From Rhytidiadelphus loreus (lineage: Eukaryota; Streptophyta; Bryopsida; Hypnales; Hylocomiaceae): a DNA stretch of 64,000 bases. The notes below the pieces were generated by a model, which was not told the origin of the DNA, searched no databases, and worked only from the letters and a program-made list of their open reading frames with translations. The position numbers and the translations under genes are program-made. Position 1 is the stretch's first letter. Every line of letters begins with the position of its first letter. Shown here in pieces: positions 11,351 through 25,600 of this stretch. The stretch is from NCBI GenBank assembly GCA_947034895.1, contig OX344764.1:3844001-3908000 (forward strand), in the 5' to 3' direction.

Positions 11351-13040
11351 TTTCTTGACTATGGATTTGTCTATAATTAGTTACATATCCATTTGATTGA
11401 AACTCCTTCGAAAAGTATTATTGAATGAAAATCAGATGAAGAAAACCAAGGCAATATATAGGATTGAAGGTAGCCTTTTTTAAATCTGTGAATGTCCTTA
11501 TAATGCATTTGCCATGAAAACATTCACCATAAACCATGGGATCACAATAATTTCAAGGATCCAAAATAAGAATCCTGCAAAATCTTTCTCTTCTATTAAA
11601 GACTATAACCTCAATCTTTAACCCTGAAGCACTCCGACGTCCATTTTCTAGACAATGAACAGATTCAGAACCTTGTTTCTATCTCATTCCTACTTGGATG
11701 AAAGTCATCCTAATTTTTGGTGATACTTTATCAAGTTGTTGTCCTATCCATCGGTTGGATTTGGTGTTACTAGAATATATACATTTCTAAAATTACAAAT
11801 GTGGAAGTATGTCAAGTGGTCAATTTGCATTGACTTTAGTTCAAAACTAGATGTGCAAAAATGAGATCAAAGATGTAAAGGTCACAAAAATTTCAAAAAA
11901 TCACCATATGAAGAGAACCTTATTTCAAATCCATTCCAACAAGCTTTATTCAAAAAATGATAATATTTTACTTGTAATTGAATTTAGAAGGAATTCTGAA
12001 ATTTTCTTTTCAAAATTTATAGAAAAAGATTGGTGATAGCATTAGTAGATCTAAACATGCAAATAGAATTTAAAAAACAAAATCTACAGCTCTCATTTGT
12101 ATACCAATTCCAAAATATTCTTCCAAATTGTAGTTTATAATGGTTTTTCTCAAATCTTCAATTTTGGAGATGAATCCAAACGTGTAGGGACCAAAGACTG
12201 AGTTTAAATTTGGACTGATTAAATTTGCTACTTAATTTAAAATTGAGTTGTAAAAATACACATCAATATTTAGTGAGAATGGAACGTGAAGAGGTGGTTT
12301 CTATAATGAAATCCATTGTTTCTTATGAAGCATCCCTCAAAGGATATGAGACAACTTGAAGATTGAGCCCCTACTACTCCCTAATCCTTAATATATCCCA
12401 CATGGATTATTTTACCTCCTCCCATCTAATTTGTATAAATATCTTGTCTTCTTATAGTTTTCACGCACCAAAGCAAGTGTTGGTGGATGTGTGTGACGTA
12501 CTTTTGGATTATTTCAATATGATGTAAAATTACCCAAATAAACTTTTTACCTACAATTTTGCAACGTGACTGACTTGGGATGGTTTCGAGACAATTTTGC
12601 AAACTCACTCCAAATTTACGAACGCCATTTGACTAAGGCACAAGGCGGACCGAATGGCACCTGAGCAAGGAAGACGGAAGGAATGGAGCTTAGAGTTCAG
12701 GTCAAGATTTGAATAGAAAATAGATGGAAGACAGCATCTAGGTCAAAGTTCTGATTAATTACTCTATTCTCCTGTTGTGGTGATCTGCAACGCACTATGG
12801 TCCAGTTACTTACGATACCCTCACAGATGACAAAACCCTAAATTACTACCTGGTTATCTCAAGGGGACTGTCATCAGAAATTCTTCGCTTTCTGTACGTA
12901 TCCCAGCCTTCCTCAACATGCTAAAAGGCTATGGCAGATTCTTTCTGAACTTGTGTGCCAATAACTGCAATGCTAGCTCTGAATACGGGGAAACTGATGT
13001 CAGGAAGTCAATTCTTCAATACACCTGATCACCATTACTT
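11351..13040. other. Gene-free AT-rich stretch
   Basis: No gene is supported. Open frames are short and lysine/isoleucine/asparagine-rich, as expected of AT-rich non-coding DNA. The last palindrome copy lies at its left edge. Confidence 0.6.
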
Positions 13041-13063
13041 GAAAAGAGGTGTGGTTGTGAAAA

Positions 13064-13802
13064 TTAAAGGAGCTGGTTATGGTAATACCCATCATACATC
13101 TCTTGCTGCCGAACATTGTGCACTGAAACCCTCCCCGCCTTGATCCACGGCTCCAGCACCGTCCACACATCCGGATGAAACCCGCCCGCGTCGCGGAACA
13201 TGAAGTGCGAGCGCTCGCCAAGGAAGAACGCGTGATACGCCATCCACTCGCGCATCCGCTGCGGACTCACGTCGCCGTATAACGAGGAGCCGCAGTAGGC
13301 GTAGTCGTACAGATACGGCGGCACGAATTTCGTCGCATTGTACTCCCCTGGGGTCTCCACCAACACCGCGAATCGTTCTGAAGCTCTGAACTGATAGCCG
13401 TAGCCGACTTGCAATAGTAGTTCCCCGCCGTCTTTCCCAACTCCGACGTCTTGCTTGAACGAGCAAGTAATCACGACCACCGTGTCCTTGGTCGGAGGTG
13501 TCTATGGCGGAGGTGTTGACGTGCACCAGAGGCTGCACAAGAGGGGTTACAAGAAGCTCGGGAAGATGGGTGAGGGAGTTCGAAGTGCAAAGCTCATAAT
13601 TGCGAGTGAGCAGCTGCGCGAGGATTAAGAAGAAACCGCAGGCCACCACCAGGACGTACACCATGTTGACCCGCACGTCGGAGCAATTCGTCATGCGGAA
13701 TTTCATCGCGGCTTGGCAACCGAGCTCCTTCGACAACAGATTCTCTTTCATTCTGCCGGTCTCCCTCGCCCCCTGTTTCACGGCCTCTCGGAAATCCTTC
13801 AT
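13064..13802 (-). pseudogene. GT92 galactan synthase (GALS-like), frameshifted and truncated
   Basis: From ATG at 13802 the frame gives a basic N-terminus and one membrane anchor (VYVLVVACGFFLILAQLL), the type II Golgi layout of GT92 enzymes that extend beta-1,4-galactan side chains of pectin. Between about 13540 and 13490 the frame must shift by one to enter TPPTKDTVVVITCSFKQDVG, after which the typical GT92 text follows: LLLQVGYGYQF, FVPPYLYDYAYCGSSLYGDV, REWMAYHAFFLGERSHFMFR, DAGGFHPDVW, and MYDGYYHNQLL. It then meets TAA. The family normally continues with the acidic DxD-type donor-site half, which is absent in the following 600 bp. So this is about half a gene: either a pseudogene, or a gene with a sequencing error and an undetected downstream exon (no GT donor fits near the stop). 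Confidence 0.75.
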
Positions 13803-13939
13803 GCTTCTCCAGTTTCGAGCTCAGAAGAATCCTAACTGGTTGCCAACTGATCAGGCGAGCGATCGCAAGCGCATCAAACCATAGAATAGTATCCAAAATC
13901 GGTAGCCAAGTCCGTGTCTGTTGCATCCGCATCTCTAGC

Positions 13940-14930
13940 TCCCGTATGTTCGCAAGTCGCTATGAAATTCTCTTACACCGTCAGGCGCAGAAAACTCTGG
14001 AACAACGAAAATCTTCTGATTTAAGCTTGATCACCTCCGACAATTGCACATTCATTTCAAAAAAGCCACACGAAACTTGAACCAAATAGTCTTGGTTCCA
14101 AATACAGCTCTTCCGAGACTCAGAAGCCCAGCCTGGGTTTGCTCCGCTTCGCCTATCTATACGACTAACTCGTAGTTGTTTTCACTGAAAAATAATTATG
14201 AATTCTACGTAAAATCCAAATCGCGGAGCCTCTTCCTCATTAAACTCTGGCACTAACAAATCTCCAACAGTAACAGAGAACCCCCAAACCGTCATTGATC
14301 TGCCAACAATAACAGTTACAGACCTGAACATTCCAACGAAACCTGCTCAAATATGGAGCGAACGCAAGAGAGTTAGTATAATGGCGAACAGGTAGGAAAT
14401 GTCCCAGAACGGTAGCTCTGAAACCGACACCGACACCTTCAGTCCAACGACATTGGATCTTACGGATACAGAGAAGTCAGTAGAACCAGTTAATTTTCCC
14501 TTTATAATTGCAGCCAAATGCCCTAACATCATGACACACCAATCGCCATACTGCGTAAGAATCTGATCTCAACCGAAGGTAAACCAAATGAAGTCAGTAC
14601 AAAGGTTAATTCTGATGTAGCACCTAATGAAGCGCCGGTGACACAACTCAAATAGAAGGCCCTCTAGTTACAGGTCCTCACCAGAGCAGTAGTAAGACAA
14701 AATGCAGGATGGTTGCTACAAACAATACGACCCCCTGCAACATGAAGTCATGAATTTTTCGGCATCCCAATGAGCTGGAAGATACAATGATAAACGAAGA
14801 ACAAACGGACAAAATATAGGCTCAAGTTTACGAACTGGGAAGAGCCAATGATCCTCGTCAGAGCAAACAAAATTTCCGAAAAAGGGTGGTGTTATAAAAC
14901 ACCATGGGAAAGCATACCGCAGATCCAGAC
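13940..14930. other. Intergenic, between GT92 remnant and histone H3
   Basis: Nothing coding is supported. The right part (14700-14930) is the 3' flank of the histone H3 gene on the minus strand. No classic animal-type histone stem-loop was picked out, consistent with polyadenylated plant histone mRNAs. Confidence 0.45.
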
Positions 14931-14933
14931 ACC

Positions 14934-15533
<600 letters not shown>

Positions 15534-15559
15534 TCAAGGCACCACGCTGGCAATGGAAG

Positions 15560-18440
15560 TCGGCCTAAATCAAACCCTAATCCTAACGATTGTTTGGTCT
15601 TAATTCCAACATTAACTTGGTGCTAAGAGTGAACTTCCATGCTACATCGACATTGGAAATGAATTGTTATATAGACCTAAGGAATTTGTTTTTATTGCCA
15701 AAAGTTTAGTCCTAAATATTATTTAATAAAGATAATAGAATATCTGTCATATTTATAAAATACATTACACTGTTTAGGGGATATAATATCTATGATGTCT
15801 TATTCATTTTACATACTTTCCTTCATTTTTAAATTTTCTTTCAAAGAGTTCATAGCGCTTCTAATACACTATCCAAACACAACAAAATTAATATAGATTT
15901 CTTGCAATTGCTCTTTTGTCCATATTTATAGTTATAAAATAGTTTCATCCAGCCTACATTGACAATTGTTTTTTATTTTGCCGAAAATAACCAAACTAGA
16001 CTTAGTTTTTCTAATGTGCGCTTTTTTCAAGCAAAAATTCTCTCAAAAGCTCAACAAGTTTTAAATGAAACAAACGTAATACAAAAGTTGTGTTGCACAC
16101 ATGAAACTAAACATCAATTGTATAGATAATTTGTCATAATTTAAGAACAAAAAATATCAATATGGAAGGAGATTTAAAATGGATTGGTTTTGTGGCAATT
16201 CCATATGACAAACTAATCATTGTGGCAACAACACAAGACAAGCTACAAAATAAATGGGTTTGAGAGGAGATTTCATGAGGGATTTACCCTTGCATCTCTA
16301 TCTATTACAAATGATTTACTAATGGTTGTGGCAATGACACATGGCAAACATCAATGCTAGGTTTTGCATCTTCAAAATTGGCTCAAATCACCTTCATATC
16401 ATTTATATACAACATTTATTTAATGATTGTGTAGGTTCATACAACACTAGATGCTATTAGTCATATGATTTAAAGATCATATGATATTGATGGAGTAAAG
16501 TTCATGTCAAAAAATAACACTATGCACTGTTATACAACATTCAATATCCAGCAAGATACTTTTTCCATATGACTCTCGGATGAACCTCAAATGATTTGTA
16601 ATTGCAATCAATTTTGAAAACTACAACTCAAGTAATATTTAAATGTTGAAGCTTCAGAAGAGTTGCATCTTTGAAAAGCTTTTTTAACCCTTTTTATTTG
16701 AGTATGTTTTGCAAAAAAAATTGTAACTTTTTGAAGTTTTAACATTTTTAAGTTACAAAAATTTCAAACCATATGAAGTTTATATAAAAGTCATATAAAA
16801 ATGGAATCTAGTGCATTATTGAATCCATATAAATGTCATTCTTTTGTTTTGTAGTTTGTTTTGAGTAAGATATGAGGTCCACAAACAATCCAGGCTCTAA
16901 AGGTGTCATCTATTGTAAAGGTACATTTTGCTTTCTCAATGCAGCATCAATTTACAAATAGTATACAATTTAGAAGATGTGATCGACACTTCTAATGACC
17001 ACTCCATTTCAACTTCAAAAATTTGTAACTAATTTTATAAAGGTTCAAAACATATGAAACCACTTGAGTTAGATGCCAATTCCATAAATCTTTTGATGAA
17101 AATTACCTGAAATATAATTCAACGATGTTAGCTCCCCCAAAAGAGTAGTTAGCTAGTAAATGAAGGATTTATCCTCCAAAGAACTAGGGATTGGTATAGA
17201 TTTCCCAAATTGTAAAGATGTATTATCAAATGCAACTTAGATGGAGAATTTAGTAATGAATCTTGAACAATTTTGTAAAATATGATCTATAGATCATATC
17301 CATTTGCCTAGATCAATAAAAACATACCAATATTTTTAAATAATATTTGAAGCCAAAAATTAAAAATTCCTTATAAAATCGATGGCAGATTGAATATTTG
17401 TATTAATTACAAGAATTTTATCTATCTAAGTTCAAAATGTTAAGTTCTAATCATAGTGATTTTGAAGTTTCTATTTTATTTATTTTATTTTTTAACTGAA
17501 AAAATTACTTTAAAGGCCAAACCTACCATTATCCTTTTAGTTATAGAATTTTTACAAAGCAAAATCTCCAAAACCTCTACTATACAAATGATAAAGAACT
17601 AACACAAGAATCTTCAAAAAAATTGATGGATGAAAAAAATGCATTTTTGTATGCTTGAAATGTGTTTGTATTCATCTATTGTTCAAAATTTGAACACCTA
17701 GTCATTCAAGGGTTAAGGACCTCCTACTTAGTAATTAGTAATTAGTACTTGGACCAATTACTTTGTAATCACAAGAGGAAGCCTGAAAGGTTATGTAAGG
17801 TTTTGGAGAGGTTTTGGAGTCTTTACTGATTCATTTGTGATCAAAAGAGGAAGATTAAACAAAGTAGGGCACAAAGCTTGCAACTCAAATGAAATGGGTT
17901 CATGCTGAGCACCGATCCCAAAACTGGCTAAATTTCGCTAAATTTCGCTTAGTTGCTACTTAATTTCTTCATGCCCTAGGTGTAAATTCAAAAAAATCTT
18001 CCAAAAATGAACATTTGGCTGACTATCCTAAACTCATTCTGGAATCACTGATGCTGAGTTTAGTTTAGGGTTCAGACTTCGACGTGGTGTTTCTTGATAC
18101 GGAGCTATGAATCTGTTACTGCATTAGGGCATTTATACCATTAATTGATCGAACATTTTGCAGATCCAGTTATACAAAGAAAAGAAATTTTACTTTTGTG
18201 TTGTTTTGCAACAACAGCTTTTTTTGAATGTACAGGTGAATGGCTTCAAAATAGGCCATGTCCTAGGAATTAAGAGCCAAGCTCACAAACCTCCATTTTG
18301 GGCATAAATGTGAGAATCAGCTTTACAACATCTTCCAGGGCAAAGAATGAAGTCTACCTAACCAATTGTTGGTGTAAATTCTGTACAATATATACAACCA
18401 GAGAAGCTTTCATGCTTCTTCAAAGATTTGTGACGAAGCA
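15560..18440. other. Gene-free AT-rich stretch with repeats
   Basis: No gene seen. It contains one copy of dispersed repeat family B (16916-17100), and near 18240-18453 the 3' flank of the RSH gene on the minus strand. Open frames are trivial. Confidence 0.6.
16916..17100 (+). repeat. Dispersed repeat family B, copy 1
   Basis: Shares ordered blocks with 28278-28430 and 32620-32775: 'GGTACATTTTGCTTT', 'CATTTCAACTT', 'GTAACTAATT', 'AAGGTYCAAAA', 'GAAACCACTTGAGTTAGATG' and 'CCAATTCC'. No terminal inverted repeat or target duplication was identified. Confidence 0.7.
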
Positions 18441-18453
18441 TAGGCACCGCTTA

Positions 18454-21400
18454 CTACATTAGGCCGGCAACGCTTGAACTCCGCTCCAGCGAGGGGGTCC
18501 TCAAGTCGTCACTGGAAATTCCGCCATACAGCCGCTTCAGCTGCTCACGCTGGAACTCCAAAGCAATCTTACCACATGGTTTCTCCACAGCAGACGAGCG
18601 CACTAGGGACGTTTCTAACACACGCTGGACTGCAGTGGTAACCTCTACAAAGTCACCCATATTCAACTTCTGTTCCAAATCGTCGACAAATTGATGATTC
18701 ACTTTTACCCGCACCTCTTTCTGATCGGCAGATTTCAAGTTCACCGTAAGAGAATCCATGTCAGAGCTCCTCACAGAGACGAGATCCCCAACTGTTGAAC
18801 CCGGAGACAACTCTCGCACCAACATCTGCACAACAAGAAAGAGCAGATGATGAACCAGAGAGAACATCCCGGTAGGCATTTACACTGCTGCTAATACTTT
18901 GCAGAAACACGCAACCTCCGAAACATGTACTACTTAAAACTCATAACAAATGATTTAGAACCTTTTAGCTATGAGTCTTTAAACCATTCGAGATTTCCAG
19001 TACAAACAACGCTCCATTGCGCAGAAAATATGTCAGGCCTAATGCAAACATTAGGTTCCTCACCCCGGTGGGCCTCTAAACCAATTCCCAATGTTTCAAA
19101 AAGACTAGGATGACTTACATGCTCATTCTCCATTTTGATAACGAACACAGGGTCATCCTCCCTTAGCATTAGTCCACAGCAGGATGCATCATAGGGGCAG
19201 CCCTTGTTGTGCACAGGGAAAGGGCAAGGTGGCCTCAGATCAGCTCCCAGAGGTGATACTCGCAATTTGGTATCCGTGATCTCGCTGTGCCACGTCAAAA
19301 CCCAACGAGCCCATTCAACTCGCTCGGAGCTGAATGCAGAGTGCTCGGTGTTGTCCTCCTTATATCTCCAATGAGCTGCTAAACCATATTCTGCCTGATG
19401 GTGCATTTTCATTGTCCGGATTTGCACTTCCAGGGGATATCCATCACTTCCAGTCACTACAGTGTGAAGTGACTTATACCTGTAAACAGGCCCACACAAT
19501 CAGCATTCTTCATTTCAAGACTCAATGCAACACACAATCAGCGAAATTTCCCACAACATTTTACAATACAATCCTCTCATACACAATCTCTAGTAAAGTC
19601 CAGTGTCATACCCATTGGGCTTCGATTCAACAATATAGTCCTTCGACTTTCCAGGGATCTGTCTCCAAAGCTGGTGAACTATCTCCAAAGCTTTATAGCA
19701 ACTATTCTCATCACCCACAATTAAGCGCAATCCTCGAACATCAAGAATCTCTTCAGGAGTCCTCTTTTTCCTGCACAGAATCGTCAGAGAGTATCAGCCA
19801 ATGAAAGCAAAGAAATTGCAACTGCCAACGATAAACTAAAATTTAAAATGGAAAGCTAAACTGTGTAGGAACGCTGAAACTAAATTGCAAATGATGAACA
19901 AGAGGTATCAAGCGTACACAACAAACACTTACTTCATCATTTTCTTGTAAACACTGTACAAATTCTTGGGTCGCCCACACAAATCGATAAACTGCACCCC
20001 ACGAATCTTTAATGCCTTATCCAAATCTTCAATAGAAGACATTACAACTCCTTCTCGACATCGCTCAGATAGCCTTGTGGACAGATCTTGATGTTCAGCA
20101 GGCTTCAAGCACTTGAAACATAGATCTTCCAGCTCAGCCTTCCAGCTCCAAATACCTAAGCGATTCGCCAAGGGTGCAAAAATCTCTAGCGTCTCATTGG
20201 CCATGCCGATCTGCTTATGAGACGGCAGAACCTCTAGAGTTCTCATATTGTGCAACCGATCAGCTATCTTTATGAGCACCACTCGGACATCAACCATAGC
20301 CAAAATCATTGTTCGCAACCTATCAGCCTCCGTTGGATCGCACACTGTGTTGCTGTCCCTGGCAAGTTGACTTAAGTTGCTTAATCTTGAAACCTGTCAC
20401 AGAGGAAGTCAAATGATAAGCATAATGATAATGATTCGCTGATGTAATCAGCACAATGAACTGAAACATGGAAACAATAATTGGAACGTCTTTTTGAACT
20501 GCTCCAGAACTTGCACTTCAACCACGACACGCATGTCGCAGTGTTATTCCCAAAAAAAAATCTCATGTGGATCGCCCATGTAAAGGGAAAGAGGATTAAA
20601 AGTATGCATACCCCAATAACTAAGTTAGCGACGTCATCTCCTAAAGCGCCCCGCAGTAATTGCAAACTCAAGTTAGAGTCGTCGATCGCATCGTGTAGCA
20701 ACCCTGCTGCCACCACTGAGCTGTCAACTCCAGTTGCTGCCAATATCAAGGCCGTCTCCATGCAGTGCGACAAGAACGAATCTCCATTTCGTCTAAACTG
20801 TTCCACACATACCGTCACACATTAAGCACAGAGCAGAGCACACACGTAATAGATTGCTCTCAAAAAAGCATCGGTACTAAACCAACGAGAATGGGCAAGA
20901 TCCAAGTATGACAAAAAAACAAAGCATATTAATAGATGGTAAGCGCATGAGGAAACAGGAACATACTTGTCCTTTATGTCCTTCTTCAGCCATTCTGAAA
21001 GCCTTGACGACAACAGGGGCATAAAAGACCCTGTACCTAGCTTGAGCACCTCTTAAGAGCTCATCTGCGGAGGTTCCAACTTCAGTATCCACCTTCGTTA
21101 TCTCAGTTGCTACTGAAAAGATGCCGTTTGCCTCTTCTGCTAATCTCAAAATCTTCTCCCTGGCCTCCAGAATATCGGGCGCCGCACGATGAGACTTGGA
21201 GGTTCCGAGACTCTTCCCAGCGGTGTAAAGTGGAAGGGTTAGAGTATCCAAAGGCGAATTACCATACGCAGAGGCACCTGAACCGAAACCTTCCACGCGA
21301 ACAGGCTCTGATGCAGTCCTCTCAGTCACACGTCGATCGCCAGAGAAGGTATCAGTACTACCACCCTCACATCCCACACTTCTAGACACTGTCCACCTCT

Positions 21401-21887
21401 CTCTCTCGCCGGAGAGAGAAGATCTTCTACGCGAAGATACTCGTTCCACGTGGGGATCCAACGGGGGAAGCCCTCCACCGCACCTAGGACTATCCCAAGC
21501 CGAGCCATGGCCGCTGCTGCGCGAAATTGGCCCCTGCAAAACCGAGGCAGGGCTACGCTCTCGCGACTTCAAAGACACCGGGATATTCATAGCTCCAGTT
21601 CGAGCATCCTGAGATTCCCTTGCCATCACCTGCTCGCCCCGAAAACATCCCACAGAGTGACCATTGGGAGAAGCCTCCAGTACTTCACCTGCAGAGTGTG
21701 AATGCGAAAGCCTCGTCGCGTTGCTGTGAAACAAACTAGACAGGCCTCCTTGCACCGATTTCGGTGACTGTCCTTGCGGCCCCCGGAAATTGAACTCAGT
21801 GTCAATTGCTGCGGCAGACGATGACTTGCTACTCAAGGAACACTGAGAACCCCAGGACGCAGGTGGCGAGCTCGAATACAGCGCCAT
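18454..21887 (-). CDS. RelA/SpoT homologue, RSH2/RSH3-like, chloroplast (p)ppGpp synthetase/hydrolase
   Basis: Six exons in transcript order: 21887-20967, 20797-20612, 20393-19933, 19770-19612, 19479-19119, 18825-18454; all introns GT-AG and phases agree, giving 819 residues. Start chosen at MALYSSSPPASWGS, which resembles plant RSH2/3 N-termini; upstream in-frame ATGs exist (to 22031). Residues 1-270 are Ser/Arg-rich and disordered, a likely plastid transit and linker. The HD domain follows (H318, H342-D343, D346-D347, then ADRLHNMRT around 413-421). The synthetase domain has KKKRTPEEILDVRGLRLIVG, GYKSLHTVV and LEVQIRT. A TGS-like segment, MLVRELSPGSTVGDLVSV, starts the last exon; there is no ACT domain. 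It should transfer pyrophosphate from ATP to GDP/GTP and probably hydrolyse the product, tuning plastid transcription and translation. The HD signature is HDxxDD rather than HDxxED. Confidence 0.93.
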
Positions 21888-22660
21888 AATGCCTACCAGA
21901 TGCATCAAAACCAATTTCACACAAGGCGCTAACAATTCCTCAACCAAACCAAACCTAGATCCTCCAAATCCAAAATTCGTCAACACCTGCTCGCCCGCTC
22001 CTCTCAAGCACCAAACGCAACATGCACACACGTTTTCAAACCCTTGTAACAGTTACACCACATCTACCAACACCAATTTCTCGTTCTATTTCACGTCTAT
22101 TTCAAGCGACATGTCATGTACTAATTCCTCATTCGCACGATCACTCCTCCTCGTCGACACCTAAATTGATCTCAAACTTCAGACCCAAGGCAAACCAGCA
22201 CCAAACCCTTGCAGACTTCAACCACACGGTTCTTCCTTGCTACTACACCGAATCTGACGCGGAGAAGCGCAGCCCGAAGCTCTCTGAGAGCGCTAGGCTG
22301 GTAGCGTGCGGGAGAATGGTACCGTGCAATGCGAGCAAGGCAAATGGTGGTGGCAGCTATGGCGCCTTTGAAAGAATACCGCAAATGCTGCAGCGCGCTA
22401 CAGAGGAAAAACGGGCCTGGCGTGGTGACCCGCTTGCCTTCTTGGCCTGCACCTGCCGGTTCGCTCCACCGGCCCGGCCCGCAACCGGCCCGGCCACGAC
22501 TCTCGTACCCGCCACATTCCTACCTGCAGTAAGTTACTTGGTGGGCGGCTGGTGTCTGCACGCGCCTCGAGGTTGGGCTCCTGTAACTTCCCTTTGGGGG
22601 CCCCGTATTTTCCAAGACTTTGACCCACCCTGGGTTTCAAAGTTACCTGGGTAACTTCCG
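21888..22660 (-). promoter_or_regulatory. GC-rich 5' region of the RSH2/3-like gene
   Basis: GC content rises sharply here against the AT-rich surroundings, as it does at the other gene starts in the window. The segment 22440-22510 holds repeated CCGGCCCGG-type tracts. Long open frames on both strands are a by-product of composition and show no domain. No clear TATA box was identified. Confidence 0.4.
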
Positions 22661-25600
22661 GTAGGGTAACTAGGACTAATTGTAACCAGTTCGGAAAAAA
22701 ATTGTTTCCTTTAGATACGGGGCTGAAATGTAAGTTCTGAGTGTGACTTGCTTGCAAACTTGTCCCATCCAAGGTTACCTAAAACCGACATTTTTTTAAG
22801 ACTGACAACTACATATCCTTGCCTAAAATGTAAGTTCTGGTTGTGACTTGCTTGCAAAGGTTGTCCCATCCAAATTAACTACACCTAAAATCAATGTTTT
22901 GCTAAAGCTAACATCTACATATTCTTGCCTAAAATGTACTCCCACTATTTATGATAGTCTAGTGTTGGTTTTGGAAACATGTTTGTTTCCAACACTTTGA
23001 AAATACATAGTTAGTTCATATAATGTTCAAAACGGGCATTCTAAGATAATCTCCTTTCCCCCTTTGACTACCTCACAAAAACTTTTTCAATACAATAATT
23101 GAAGCCATGTTGGATTGCTTATTATTTTGGTTTTAGGTGAAAGGTAGAACAACCTATGACAACCTAGATTTACACTACGGATATCTTACACTATGTGCTT
23201 ACTACTACCTATATTTTTTAAAGAAAGAATTAGTCGAGCAGACTCGAATACAAATGGAATCACGTCGATGCGATAAGAACTAAAATTAAAATGAATTTTC
23301 AAACACATTTGATGCAAAAATACAATATCGTGAGTAAAGAGTGGGGTCACGACCATTTAAAAAAAAGGTTAAAGATGAATGACCCACCACTCTATTATAG
23401 GTTGATGAGTGTTTTAAAAGGACAAGTTTTACATTATAAGAGCACTTATTTTATTGCCTGGATCTACAACTTGTTCTAACAAGCACTTATTTACAACTAA
23501 GCCCACTTGAACCAACATTTAATGACCCATATCTTTATCAATTCTAAACCATCTATAAATAGATATGAATGTAATATCATTATGTGACAATAGCGCCTAA
23601 TTGTTTGTCTAAAGAAGATGAATTATGTACTCTACCAAAAATGGGTGGGTAACTGACACAAATAGGATTAGATGTTGAAATTGGGCAATTGATGGCATTG
23701 GATTGTTCTAACTTATTTACCTTAAATACTTGGCTAAAAGATAAGTTCTAATTGTAAGAAGTTTGCAGAACTCTCCCATCCATATACTCTTGGCTAAAAT
23801 GCAAGTTGTATGAACATGAGAATAGGGCTAATTTTGGATACACTTAAAAAATTCATAGTTTATTTATATGTTGTCCAAAAAATGCATGTAAAGAAAATTT
23901 GGAATCTCTTTTCATCTTCCAATAAGATTCAATAAAAAAATTATACAATTTACTTGTAGGAACCGAGCTCAAATGCTTGTTCGGACAATTGTAGATGTAG
24001 ATAAGTTACATTGATCTTGTCCTTAAAAATTGTATGGAAAAGCATTTTAGTGTAGCTGTTGTCATGAAATTTTCTAAGCTTGTTGATGGATCTTCTTGAG
24101 AGTGAAAAGGATCAAGAAATTCATGTTCAAGGGAAATTTTAAGAACTATCTACATAGTCAAATTTGACAAAAGATCTATTGATGAATGAAAAATCATTTT
24201 AGAAAAAATTAATTTGAAATTTCTACCAACAATGCAATTTATAATTTTAGCACCTTATATAATATTGCTATGATTGGCCTAATTGATGAGGTTATCAACA
24301 TGGCCTAACATAAACATCATTATTTCTATTATTTCTATTCAAATTATTTAAACTTTCTACCTATAGTGAATTTTTTGACAAAGAAAACATGGACCTTTTT
24401 CATTTTTTATATGAAATATAACACACATCCATAAAAATAAAAATAAAACTATCAACATTTTATGACAAGTGTATTAAACTTACAATGCCCATACTACCTT
24501 CCTCGTTAGCTTTCTAGTTGGATGAGAACTCAAATTGAACATAATGAATGTTGTGCACACATAACGCACATGATTTTAGGGATAGTATTTGTCACCTATT
24601 GTCACTTCTCACCTAAACTTTCCACGTTTCATTCTAAGTATAACAAGAAAAAGAATAGAGAAGTGTGAAATTAAGGGGGTCCAATACAATGTAGAAGTAC
24701 CTGAGGTGGGTACCCTCCAAATTGCACCTTGCCTAAAACTACCATCATCACTCTGTATATATCTCCCAAATCAATATGTATGTATGCACAAAAAATGATT
24801 AAAAAACCTCTATCCAAAAAAACTTGGACCCTTCCTAACTTTTGTGTACAATATCCAAATGTCCCGTTCTTTGGTGCATGGAACCTCCTTCCATCTGCCA
24901 ACAAGAAAATATAAAACTTTGAGTAGCCCAACGATTGTAATTAGAGGCAATAGCAAAAAGTGATGGTTTGGAGAGTACCCACCTTATACTTAATTACGTC
25001 CCCTTTCTAAGCAATTCTCAATTACTTATTTGGACACATTTAGATTTAGGTGCCTTATTTCTAGCTTGCTTGCAAGAGAGAGGCAACAAAAATAACAACC
25101 CATACCAAAATGCACATGGCCTACATATTCATACCAGTACCGATAGTAGAAATTGAGTATCATCCATCAAACTCTTTACTCTTGTGTGTCTTATTATTTA
25201 GTGTCAGAATTTTTTCTTCTTCTGCAAATCTGGTGAATGTTGACCCTCAGTACTGACCAAATGAAATACAAAGCAAGTTATGAGGAAATGCAATTTTTTT
25301 ATAAAGTTAGCACTCCATCAGTCCTCATGACTAAAGAAAGTTTGTGGTGAGAAAATGCAATGATAGACATGTGGAGGCTCATGCACAATGCCATGAGGCT
25401 TGTTTCCCAGTTTCACATTTGTGCTGCCTTCCATTTCTCCAGTCAGCACATAAGTTATTTTTGAGGTTGGTGTGAATTAAGAGTTTGTTCATCTTGGGTC
25501 CCACTTGCAATTCATTTGAATACTTGTTAGCAATTTTTGTTTTTTTACTACCATCATGATGGTGGCAATTGTGTTTGATGATTGCTAGAATTAAGTTAGA

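Noticed and set aside
13834..13855. Palindrome-like GGTTGCCAACTGATC near the GT92 remnant
   Set aside because: One isolated partial match outside the locus, expected by chance.
22022..22654. 210-codon plus-strand frame upstream of the RSH2/3-like gene
   Set aside because: Pro/Thr-rich by composition, lies in the 5' region of a gene on the other strand, no recognisable domain.
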